Origin: Solen grandis
Taxonomy: Eukaryota > Mollusca > Bivalvia > Adapedonta > Solenidae
Direction of reading: 5' to 3'
Assembly (NCBI GenBank): GCA_021229015.1
Contig: CM037782.1
Span: 39,394,316 to 39,458,315, forward strand
Length of the DNA: 64,000 nucleotides
The position numbers and the translations under genes were made by a program. This document shows positions 30,501-42,274 of this stretch, one piece after another (within the stretch, counting starts at the first letter, position 1; each line of letters opens with the position of its first letter). The notes under the pieces are model-generated. The model was given only the letters and a program-made list of their open reading frames with translations, was not told the origin of the DNA and did not search any database.

Positions 30501-32190
30501 CATAGGGGCTTGAGAGGATTTCTTGCTGAATTTCATCCTGAAGAGTTTGGGCTATTGAACTGATGAATTCCCTGGCACGAGTCTTGTTTTGATAACTGTC
30601 GCCCAGTTTCAGACCATTCTTCGTCATTAGTTCACACATTATTTCCATGTCTGAGAATGGCTTGTTGTAGATGGCGAGGGTGTATGCTGTGTTAAATAGC
30701 ATTCTCATTTTCTCCATTTCTTTCTCACCGATGTTTATTAGAGCTTTCCCTATGGCTGTCTCTCTTGGTGGCACAGGATGGTCAGATATGTGGTGGGCTT
30801 CTTTTTCACGATGGAACTGTGTTAGGCAGCTTCTGTGTGGAGCGCTTGACTCATGGGATCGGATGGCTTCAATCCGGAACTTATCTGTTCCTGTTACAAA
30901 CACTGGCTGTTGACCTGGATTCGTAGTGGCAAGCTTTGGATATTCCTTACACACATTGCAATACATCATGTTTTCTTCTTTGTTGAAAAACAGCCATGTG
31001 TATGTATCCTGCCAGTGCTGTTGGAACTTTCTTTCTCTTTTTTGGTTGTCATACTTCTTGTTTTTTTCACTGACAGTGTCATTTATCTTTGACTTTTTAG
31101 GTGTGAGACTAGTTTGCTCTTCTGCTTTTCGTTTAGTCGGCGTACCCAGCTTGTTGAAATATATCAGCAAGCTCATTTTTACAGTTCTTTTTCTTACAGA
31201 AGTGTTTACAGAAATAAAGTACAAATACGAAAAGTGGGTCATTTTATACAATTCTGTATAGTAATACTCAAAACGGCAAGGTGTTAACAATAATTTACTC
31301 GATGAATAACATGCAAACTGGATCTATCAATTAAGACTAATTAAAATAGGGGCCAAAAAATAATTACCTTGATGCGCCATCCCCTGATTGAATGTGTGAA
31401 AATTCAACAGGTGCAAACTTCTGCTCGCCGGCAATCAGCTAATTATTGTCAAAACACTAGATCTATTTAAAATCGATGATCCGTAGAAGACGCGAGATGG
31501 TAATCTTTACAATGGATAATTGACAAGATGATCAAAAATCTATTGAACGTGTGTTTGTTACGGTTTTGCTCAACTTTATTAAAACAATATCGCAAGGCTA
31601 AGACGATTTTCTGGAAATTTACTTTCACTTTTGCATATGCAGACTGTGTTACCGTTTTTACCCATGTGCGTCGATTCGAAAACAAAAAATCTAACCAGTC
31701 CAAAATTAGACTGTTTCACTCTTTGCAGCAGTTATTATAGTGATCTGTCGAACAAAAAATAATACCAGTCTACTCAAGTGGCACAAACGCTTTAAACCGT
31801 CTGTATTCATTTCTTTTTTCGCATTTGAAGCAAAGAAAAGAATTCACACTCTTTCATTTTTATATAAATACAGGTATTTTCATTGCGTGATTAAAAAAAA
31901 GCAGAGATGTCCTGGCGTGGACGAAAAATTGCCCGCGGTGCTCAGGTCACAAGCTACGGTGTTGTCAACACTAGCGCGTGTCAAGAAATACTCCCTGCGA
32001 CGCGTCAAGTAGTCTGCATGATGTCATGCTGAGTGTTATCAGACAACTGCTGAGTAAATGGGTAGAAATAGGGGACGCGGATTTTCGCAAAATGCCACTT
32101 GTCCGGGACTAAAATTTTTCAATGAGTGACTTGCCCGGCGCAATTTACGACTTGTCCCGGACGTCGGGCTATGGGATTTGTACAGCCCTG
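27510..32190 (-). mobile_element. near-complete hAT-superfamily DNA transposon with 5-bp target duplication
   Basis: Inverted ends read CAGGGCTGTACAAA at both borders (27510 inward and 32190 inward). They are flanked by the same five bases, TTTAG (27505-27509 and 32191-32195). Just inside both ends are repeated ACTTGTCC-type motifs in both orientations, as hAT subterminal transposase sites usually are. A minus-strand transposase gene fills 28243-31176. A noncoding lead of about 1 kb lies between the right end and the first exon. Most hATs make 8-bp duplications; five is characteristic of a minor group. Confidence 0.85.
28243..31176 (-). pseudogene. hAT transposase (ZNF862/KIAA1586-like), intron-containing, frameshifted
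   Basis: Segments in coding order are 31176-30263 (start MSLLIYFNKLGT), 30262-29990, 29732-29415, 29172-29061 and 28750-28243. The first holds a TTF/BED-like zinc finger (MMYCNVCKEYP..HESSAPHRSC) and the first catalytic Asp (ILADGSTDVSIVEQE). The second has DGASVMQGKKNG and PMHCVAHKLELGAL. The third begins VRWMSSKARAL. The last carries the hAT dimerisation block (STAECERGFSCMKLIKTHTR) and ends at TGA (28243-28245). The splice at 29990/29732 is clean and in phase (GIKQ|VRW). A one-base frameshift near 30262-30268 separates VCANL from DGASVM, and the phase between 29415 and 29172 does not match. It was a good transposase but is now inactive as read. Confidence 0.8.
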
Positions 32191-32195
32191 TTTAG

Positions 32196-33124
32196 GCTGT
32201 TACAATGACCCATGTGAAGTCCAAAACAAATCATTGTAACATACTAATAATCACATCATCCTATCAACCTCAGATATCTGCAACTGTTAGATCGAAACCT
32301 GTATATCTACTATCCGAAATGAGTTCGGAGCCTCTGACCTGTGTAATTACTTCAATCTATAAATAGAGTCTGTTGCAGAAGTACAGCATGAATACAAATC
32401 AAAGCCCTGATAGCGCGGAGAGAACAGGAATGCCGTATTTCTTTTGTTTAATAATTGGTGATCGACTTGCAGCTCTTCAAACACTCTTTCATTTGAGACA
32501 CACTCATATTCAGTGCCTTCAGCGCATTGATTATTTAACTTTTACTAGAATGAACCCACCCTTTAACTTGCACAGTGAAATTAACATAACATTTATACAC
32601 TTAGTGAACTCTACACACAGATCTATGTAGAGAGACCCATTGTTCTAAAAATAACTGACTGATAAAGGCTAAGTTTATCAGGAATGTGTTATCAGCCTTT
32701 GTTGCAGTAGATGTAAGATAAAAAAGAGTATCATGCTAGATGAAATGTTTACCTTTTCAACCAATATTTAAAGATTATTTTTATGTTTTTGTTAACCATG
32801 ATTTTGAATCTGGTTTCAGCTTCATTTGATACTATTGTATTGGGACATATAAGGTTCTCTACATTTCATATATATGTAATTTGATTAATTCCTTTGATTT
32901 AGATAACAGGGTTTGTAATTATTCATAGGCATGTAGAAAGTATTTGCTGACTCCTTTGAAATTTAGTAACAAATGAATCCTTAAGGTGGCAAGTTAACTA
33001 TCCATTGACCTGCAGCCTTACCTCTTATGAAAGTGACCAGATTGTATGAACAGGCCCTTTTTGTGTCACCTGCTGCAAGCAGAGGTGACACATAGGGATC
33101 ACATTTACGTTGTCTGTCACACTT
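32196..33124. other. noncoding sequence up to the assembly gap
   Basis: No exon was recognised. The last about 65 bases (33059-33124, GTGTCACCTGCTGCAAGCAG) start a dispersed repeat also found at 40082, 57921 and 60554. Confidence 0.45.
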
Positions 33125-33224
33125 NNNNNNNNNNNNNNNNNNNNNNNNNNNNNNNNNNNNNNNNNNNNNNNNNNNNNNNNNNNNNNNNNNNNNNNNNNNN
33201 NNNNNNNNNNNNNNNNNNNNNNNN
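33125..33224. other. assembly gap of exactly 100 N
   Basis: One hundred N is a conventional length for a gap of unknown size. The left edge is inside one dispersed repeat and the right edge is four bases from another, so the join is not supported by unique sequence. Confidence 0.97.
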
Positions 33225-33227
33225 ATT

Positions 33228-33469
33228 TTAACCCTTTCCCTCATAGAGGATACCATGAAAAGACCTATGCGAACAGCATAAAACCAGATCAGCCTGCGAG
33301 TAACTCGCAGGCTGATCAGGTTTTATGCTGTTCGCTGCTCCTCAGTGGTCTGGTAATGAGGATTTTACAATTAAATTTGGTAAGGATTGAGTTTGGCTTT
33401 CTGCAGATGAGGCTTTATGTGGTACCTATTGAGTGCGTCAAAATGAGTCTATATGAGGGAAAGGGTTAA
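33228..33469 (+). mobile_element. piggyBac-like TTAA hairpin MITE, copy 2
   Basis: It has TTAA at 33228 and 33466, the same CCCTTTCCCTCATA ends, and the long hairpin GCGAACAGCATAAAACCAGA with its inverse. It begins four bases after the assembly gap, and its high copy number makes it a likely cause of the gap. Confidence 0.85.
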
Positions 33470-34292
33470 GATATTGAATAGGACTATACATGTAGCTACC
33501 AATCAATATCCTGCTTACACTGAACTGAATTATCTTTGATCAGGATCATTTATATCTGGTAGATAAGATATTGTTCACATCATAAATTCTTTGAATATAG
33601 ACCATTAAACTTTGGGTTTGGCAGTACTCTATATACATAATCATTTGCAGAGTAAAAAACTGTCCAATCAGTGACTGGTTCAAAATTTCATGTGTATGTT
33701 TACAATCCACTGAACAACTGTGGAATTTTACACCAGTATGTATATTAGGTATTTGGGAAGTGCTCATTGATTTACGTAGGTTTAGGTCTCATTTTGGAGT
33801 AAAATAGTTCATTGAAAATCCAATCAATTGCTTATTTAAAGAAATATAGTTACATGCTAACTGAAAAAGGAAATCCACACATGTTGCATAATTGAGAGTA
33901 GCTGAATGAGTGACTCCTGGTTTTCCAAAGATGCAGTGCAATCAGCCCCGAGAGTATTAGCAAATATTAATTGTATTTTAGAGAAAATGTCATTTCTAGC
34001 TGTCACTGAGCTCTCCCTTTGTCTGTAGTGTGTTGTCAACTTTTGCTTTAAACAACATCTTATGATCTACCCTATAACCTCTGAGCAGATTTTGATGGAA
34101 CTCAATTGGTATATCATTGGGTGATACTGCACAAAAATAGCTAAAATGATTCTGGTCTGCCATATATTTTATGAAGGGTCATAATGTTATGGTTTAACAG
34201 GTACGATGAATCTCTTATATTTATGGTTATCTGATACTTTTGAAATAAAAAAAATTGAAATAAGAATACATTGAGGGTTGTTTCCCTTGCAG

Positions 34293-34406
34293 GGTGGAGT
34301 AATGGCCCAGAGATTGTTTGATACGTACCAGGCACATGAGGATGAGGCCATGCTAGAGTTCCTGAATCAAGTGTCCATTGGTAGGATCCTTGTCTTCACC
34401 ATAAAG
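34293..34406 (+). CDS. POMGNT1: POMGNT1 exon: end of stem domain
   Basis: This phase-0 exon opens [20 protein letters not shown], matching the part of the stem/carbohydrate-binding domain around GHVMAKRVFDTY in the human enzyme. Acceptor is cccttgcag and donor AAG|gttagt. The first Met at 34302 is internal, not a start. It is the first POMGNT1 exon I can find downstream of the assembly gap. Confidence 0.9.
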
Positions 34407-37400
34407 GTTAGTCTATATATTATCCGCATCCCTTCTCCGCTTAGAATTTCCCTTATGTAACATGTGAGACCACAGGCCTGATCAAATTGAAAGATATTTT
34501 CAGTCAGAAATTTTTTTTACATGTTTAATCTTTTCTGAAAACCACTAACAATTTACAAGTTTCTTAAAAGTTTATTTCAATTTATTCTGATTGCAGATCC
34601 TTTCTACTCTTAATCTCAAATGTATTATTGTTTTTTTTCTTCAAATTTCCACTACTCCAAATATTGATCTTCAGCTTCCAAGCTTCCATCCTCCTCCCCC
34701 ATCTTTTTTTCCCCAGTTTGATGCACCAAAATATGTGAAGACATTTCATGCCTATAGATGTGTATGATTATATTGAGGTCCACTTTGTTTGCAGGATGAA
34801 GGCACCTTCCAACTGAAGGAGAGTGCCAGGAACCTTCTGACTAGCCTTGGGAGCGAGTCTGCAACCTCTCTTCATTGGAGAGACATGTGGGCCTTCATCA
34901 CTATAAAAGGACGTAAGTATGGGATGTGAGGGCAGTGGGAAAATAAATGATGGAATTTCATTATCCATCACGTGACCTTCTCATGTTACATTTCCATATA
35001 GATGCCATTTGATCATTATTGATACTCCCTTGCTTGGCACTCAGCATATAAAGGTAGTTCCAGGACTGGTTAGCCCAGTGTCAGGATAATGTGACTGGGT
35101 GTGGTATCATGCCACATGTCTAAGGTGTGATACTGCAGTCGGGCAGCACTGTATCTGTCTAAAGTAGTCATTGTCTCCAAATGACAGAAATACTGTTCGT
35201 GGGACTTTTAACCCAGCATATATACAATTTTTAATATCTCCCAGCCGACATTATCGCATGGAAATGCTGTTATTCCACTGCATGAATTCAATGGAGATAA
35301 CAACGTAACGTATCTAGTCTGTTTATTTTTGCTATTGAATAAATCTTCCTTGTTGATTTACTTGATTATTATGTTTGCTATAATAAGGTAAATATCACAT
35401 CCATGTAGGCTAAATCCACGTAATGTGTTGACAAAATGTGCCATCACCCACCATGGGATGTGATATTTATTTATCATCTGTTTTAGTGTACATCAAAGAT
35501 AATGTGAATATTGATGTAGAGATTGTGTTTAGAAACAAGCTATGATTATAATATTTGTAAAGTTAGAGCTTTTTCTCAATCATGCATGGTGTGTGCTGCC
35601 CCATCAGTTAACATCCTAACTTCAGTATATGTAAGTTTAGCTCATGGTACTTCAGTGTAACTTAAAACAATGCTTTGGTATCATTAAGGAAGCTGGGAAT
35701 TGCATTTGAAATGGTCGAAGTCAAAGTTCATTGAAGGTCACTGTTACTTAAAATAGAAAACAGGCATTGATAGGTTTGAATAATAAACAGGTATATGTGT
35801 AGTCGATTGTAAATGGGTTAATCCTTTTGTAATTATCATTGGTAAGTAATATTGATAAATATTGAGTTTGATACTGACCCTACATAGAAATCTAGGGCTA
35901 AGGGGTGAGTAATGTTCATAGGGGGACTAGGTTAATGCCCTGTCACAACTAGGAAAAGTTATTGATGAAACAAATCAATAATTGGGTCAGCTATTGATTT
36001 GTTTCAGCAACCACTTTTCAGTGGTCATATTTTGTATTTTTCATTTTGCATTTAAATGCCATATATATTATTCTATAGACCATACATAGAAATATAGGTG
36101 TCACCGCATGACTGCTATTCAATCAATGAATACACAAGGAACTTGTTTTTGTTGAAACAAAACATATTGGGTATACAGACTCAGCGTGAACATATAAAGT
36201 ATACAGACTCAGTGTGAATATGTTACAGACGGTAGAGTGGCGGAGATTTTACACAAGTCCCCAGACCTTGGCAGCTGGGCCGACAGGGTGGCACTGACCA
36301 CTGCAGTACAGCTGGTGTCTCTAAAAGGTGGGTACCGGTCAAGTACTGGTCTGATGATGGAACTGTAAAAAATGACAGATCTTGATTAGGGCAGAAACAA
36401 GTACCAGGGTATCTTTGGTTGGGTAGAAAATTGCTGGTACCCAGTACAATATTATTACCTGTAACCCTGTATTGGATTTTTCTATTATGATAACTCATAG
36501 AATTCTTTTTCTTTATATAACATATATAATGAATTCCTTAATTCTACACTTTGTTAAGAAATTATTTTCATGTGAGTTTAAGTGAGATATATTTTGGGTG
36601 GACAAGTTTGTTTTGTTAATGGGTTTAAATCATCAACTCCAGTACTTAGTTATTACAGCTGGTGAATTAACATTGCATGTCAATCAAATATTTTTATGCA
36701 ATGACTACATCTGCATTGGTAGCCAGGTACCTTTGGTTAATAGTATGATAGTTTGACCCAGGTAAAAAAATGAGACTCATTTCAGCCCTAATCATGATGA
36801 TAAAAAATTGATAAAAAGAATACCATCAGGTTTTAATTGTGTCAGAATGCCTTCTTTTTATTTAAGAGTATGAATCATGATTATGTTTTTCTGGACTTGC
36901 ATTGAAGTTTCTTATCTTGTATGTGATTTTGTTAAAACTAGATAATCTACTTTTAATCTTTGAATAATCTTTAAAATGTGTAGTTTTTATGTGGTGTCAA
37001 ATTTTTAAAAAAAAGATTTGTGAAATGTATGGATATGAATATGGTGGCTATTCAAACATTAACAATGTAGTGGCTTTAAAATTCATGTTCTTTCCTTAAC
37101 AAAGGAAATTTTTTCCAATTTTCCAAAATACAGTAAAACCTCACTCTGCGACCAACTCATTATCACGACCACCTCAATATTACGGGCACAATTTGCCGGA
37201 CCCGAATTTTTCTCTATATATTTCAATGGTCGCTCACCTCATTAAAGCGGGCAACTCAAAATTGCGTAAAAAGACCACTAAAATCGGACCAAATCGTAAA
37301 ATTAGTCTTCTTTTAACCTCAATAATGTGAACGATGGTCCTGTGAAAAAGTTGATTTAAGTTGTCATTTTACGACACCTGGTTTCCGGTACAGGTGAAGG

Positions 37401-40400
37401 TCGCACGTGCCGTAATTCGGATGTTTTGATAACACGGTAGATAAGATTCAATGGAGAGTGAAAACAATGGGTGAGATGGGTAATATTACGTAACAGAGAG
37501 CAATTTTGGGATCTACGGATGTATTTGCTGTCAAGTTAATGAGTATTTGTTATATGTCCAGATGAGATGCCCCTGATTAGCAGTAACAATCACCGTGACG
37601 CGTTTCAATTGACTAATGTTTTGACAGTCGTTAATTGGCAGGAAGACTTCCCACGAAAACTTGACTAAAATAGAATTAGATATCCCGTCATATTATTCAA
37701 TCACTTTCATAACTACTTTCCAAAGACTGCTTTAAAACTGAAATCAAACGTTAAGATCTTTAAATTCAAAAGAAATCGTCTTGAATCAAAACAGCACGGG
37801 GAAAAGTCGGAGGCAACTGGATAATTAAAAAAAGCTTATTACTACAACAATTGAATAAGCAATCACTTTGATAATTATACGAAAATTAGAGAAATTTAAA
37901 TTGGGTAGACTTTTAATCGGCATAATATGACCATAGATTTTAATTTTTAATGTGAAAAAAGTTTTATAAAAATAATCAGGATTATATTTCATAACAAAAC
38001 TTTTTAAAAAAACATTAAATTGATTCAAGAGATACTATTTTCATCTATCAAATTAAAAAAAAAGTATTAAATTTGATCAACATTGAAATGAAATATTTAT
38101 GAAAAGACCAAACTCAATAATGAGACCAACTCAATAATAAGACCACTTTCAGATGGACCCAATAGTCTCATTATCGAGGTTTTACTGTATTGCTAAAGAA
38201 TGACTTCACTTAATTATTATTTGTCTCTTGAAAATCTATATATCTGTCATTAATATTGATTTTGTTAAAACTTGCATTTACAGACAGTGAATGTGTGAAC
38301 TGGGCGGACACTGCAGAGACCAGGAGGAGGCGTGTGTTCTGTAACAAGTATGAGGGATATGGCAGCGTGTGTGACTGTGATAAACCAACGCCCGTGGAGT
38401 TCACAACCCAACCTGTAAGTAGAAAGGGGGTTGGACAGAGAAAAAGTAGCACATGTTTTGTCATTTTGCTTTTATGTAAGGCTAAATGAATTTTACACAT
38501 GATATAATACTTTTAAACAACTATGATGTTTTTGTAAAAATCATTTCAATGTTTTGATAGCTTCTTTGATTCTTTTTATGGCAACACTAAAGAGTTCTTT
38601 GCTACTAGTTTCTTTCAGTGTCAAAATTCACTTGACACTCAGGTATGTCATTTACATCATGAAATTTTAAAAACTTGGCAAACAAAGCAGACCCAGTTCA
38701 GGGAATTCCTTCCAAAAGCTGTGAGATCAGGATCTCTTCTGTTTGCTCATACAGTATTGCTGCTCAGATTCTACACAGTCAACACGTCAAAGAATAATCC
38801 TCTGTTTCATGTACCATTTCATGTTCAGTAAATAAATATTCAAATAAATTTGTACATGAATATTCATGAAGTAAAGGGATTATACTGTTAACTGGATGTG
38901 TTCTGTTTGTTTACAGTTAGAGACTGGAGGTACACTAGACATTCCTGTATCTGTGATAGCCAGTAACCGACCCCAGTATCTCTTCAGGTAACTATCAAAA
39001 CATCATGGAATCATATACTGTAGAATAATTATTTTTCGTTGGCATTGAATTCCGTGGAATCTGTAATAAAGTTGATTTTGTCGGTACATATAGAATTGTG
39101 CTCTAGAAAATGTGAGGTCTGTTGAATAAACAATTTTCATAGAGATTAATATTCGTGGATGTCTTTATTAAAAAAATCATTGAAAATTAATCCTTCACAA
39201 AAATAATGATTCTACAGTAGGTAATGTAGTTTCTCTATAAGAAACTTATATAAATAGAAACTTTTATAAATGATGTGACAAAATCAAAATGCCAGCCTTT
39301 GCAATACAGTAGGTTAGGTTTAGGTGTTAATAGATCCTTCACCATCTCTCAAGCCATGAGAATTTTGGTTCATTTCACCTTAACTGGATTTAGTGGAAAT
39401 GCTGTCAGTTAGCTTACATAAGCTTTGTTTAGAAAGTTTTTTCAATAGTTTAAAAGATTAATTTGAAATTTGACTGCAAGTGAACCCCCTAAGATGTTTA
39501 TCTGCATGATACTACTGCGTGTCTCACACACACTCCATACTACATTCACAGTACTAGTATTATGACACTCTATCGCGAGTGAAATACCAGATCTGTGATG
39601 CTTCAATCCCTAAATTAGATAGATATACTCATCCACATGACTAAGTTGACAAAAATTATTATCTTCCAAAGTGAAACCTTGTTTATTTCCTCAAAATAGA
39701 GAATATTCAGTTGTGGCCTTCCCCATATATTCTTACAAAATATTGCATGCATTCATGAAATATTAAAAAAAGATATTATTATGGTATCAGAACAAGTCAG
39801 ATATTCAAACACTGTTGTATATAATGTTTTTCTTCTGAATTATTATACCCTTACTTAATGCAACATAAAATATAAATTTAGGTGATCATTGTTCATTATT
39901 TTCCTAATACTGACTTTAGCAGATAATTGTAGATTGTAGAGATTGAATTAACCTCTTACACCTTGAAACATCATGAAATTCCTTGTAATAATAGCTATAA
40001 GCTTCCACCATTTCAATTAATACCTGACACAAAATGATATTAAATTATTACCTTAATTAAGAAAAAAAGAAAAAATTTATAAGTCACCTGCTGTAAGCAG
40101 GGACAGGTAGGGATAATTTTTTAGTCATCTGGTGACACATGTGTTCCAAAGAACACTCTTGTTTATAAGAAAAACAATATCAAATTCCTTTCGTAGTATT
40201 TATTTAAGTATAATTTAGCACTAAGTATAGTAAGTAGAGTTTGATTCTGGTTTTATACTCAATGACATCTTCGACGTAAATGGTTTAAGTAGACATACGA
40301 TTTTTCTAATGACTGTCACTTAACCCTATACTCATAAAGACTCATTTTGACACATTGGCAAACAGGGCAGACCCAGATCAGACAGCTCTTATAGGAGCCG

Positions 40401-42237
40401 TCTGATCAAGGTCTACTCTGTTTGCTCATACAATCTTGTACTTCATTATCTACACAGTCATATGTGGCAAAGAAAATTCCATTATATCATAAACATTTTA
40501 AAGATTAATCAATCAATATTCATCAAATCATGAATTTGTTCATTAATATTCATGAGGTAAATGGTTAAGCAAGTATAAATGATAAGCTTCAGGTCAATGA
40601 TTTTCTTCTAGACCTGGCATGCATTGTGTGTCAAACTGACCTCTGTGTGTTACTCAGGATGCTGAAGACATTGCTGCAAACCCCTGGTGTGCCTAAAGAA
40701 AAGATCACTGTGTTTGTGGATGGATATTTTGATGTAAGTTATCTTTGTTTCTTCTGGTTTAAATAACTTGTAAAGAATTTTTTTAAATTTGGTATTTGGT
40801 ATGACTTACATAATTCAAATTTCTTCATAACATTCTTGTTTTTTAATGTGACAGTGCTAGGGCTTCATACTCATTTATTATATGTGTTCAACTTCTTGAA
40901 AATTTTCAAAACTGAAGGTTACCCAAACTATAGTATGGTCCAGAATGACATGATTGTAAAGTACTTTCTATCAAACTGTATCTGGGGGTTGTGGGTTTGA
41001 TCGATTTTAAAAATTGTACTGGTATACCCCCTTATAAATCTCCATCCCAAATGTTCTAGGAACCCTTGGCTGTTACTCAGCTGTTTGGACTTCGAGGGAT
41101 CCAGCACACACCCCTGGGAGTGAAGAATGCCCGTATATCTCAACACTACAAGGCCAGCATCTCAGCAACATTCAACCTCTACCCTGTAAGTCTTTTTTTA
41201 CCAATTTGATGTCATTTTTGTGTCGCCTGCATAGCATGGCAGACACATAGGGATCACTTTGTCCGTCGTCGTCGTCGGTGTCGTCGGCGTCGTCGGCGTC
41301 ACACTTTCTTGTCCGGAGCATAACTCGAAAAGTATTTGAGGTATCACCTTGAAACTTAAAACATGGATAGATCACATTGAGGTGGAGTGCAGTGCACAAG
41401 AATGATAACTCTGACTTTCGTATTTTCTGAGTTATTACCCTTTGTTGATTCTGAGATTTTATTTTTGTCCGGACCATAACTCAAAAAGTATTTGAGGTAT
41501 CACCTTGAAACTTAAAACATGGATAGATCACATTGAGGCAGAGTGCAGTGCACAAGAATGATAACCATGACTTTCATATTTTCTGAGTTATTGCCCTTTG
41601 TTGATTTTCAGTCTTAATTTTTGTCCAGGGCATAACTCAAAAAGTATTTGAGATGCTGACTTAAAACTTTATAGATAGATAGATCTCATTGAAGAGGAGT
41701 GCAGTTCACATAAATGATAACTCTCACTTTCTTTTCTCCTGAGTTATTGTCCTTTGTTGATTCTCAGTCTTTATTTTTGTCAGGAGCATAACATAAAAAG
41801 TATTTGAGATATTGCTTTGAAACTTCATAGATGGAAAGATCTCATGAAGTGCATTGTGCAAGAATGATAACTGTTGTATTTTTGGAGTTATTTCCCTTTG
41901 TTTATTTTTTTGGATTTAATTCTTGTGTGGTGCATAACTTGTAAAGTATTTGAAGTGTTGCCTTAAACATTTATAGTAGATAGATCTCATTGGTCTGAGT
42001 GCAGTACACAAGAATGATAACTCAATAATGATAATGATGACTACAAACTTGCAACATATATATAATTAACGTCATAAGTGCTTAATGACGTCATAATTTT
42101 TCTTACAGTTAATGTTTTGAATTCATAGTCATTCTGACACTCCTCTGATGAAGACTGTATAGTCGAAAGTGCTCGGGAAAATTATTACATATTGCACTGT
42201 TTGAATATTTTATTCCCCCCCCCCCCCAAAAAAAAAA

Positions 42238-42274
<37 letters not shown>

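Noticed and set aside
33046..33469. Frames running through the N gap
   Set aside because: They consist of unknown bases plus dispersed repeat sequence.
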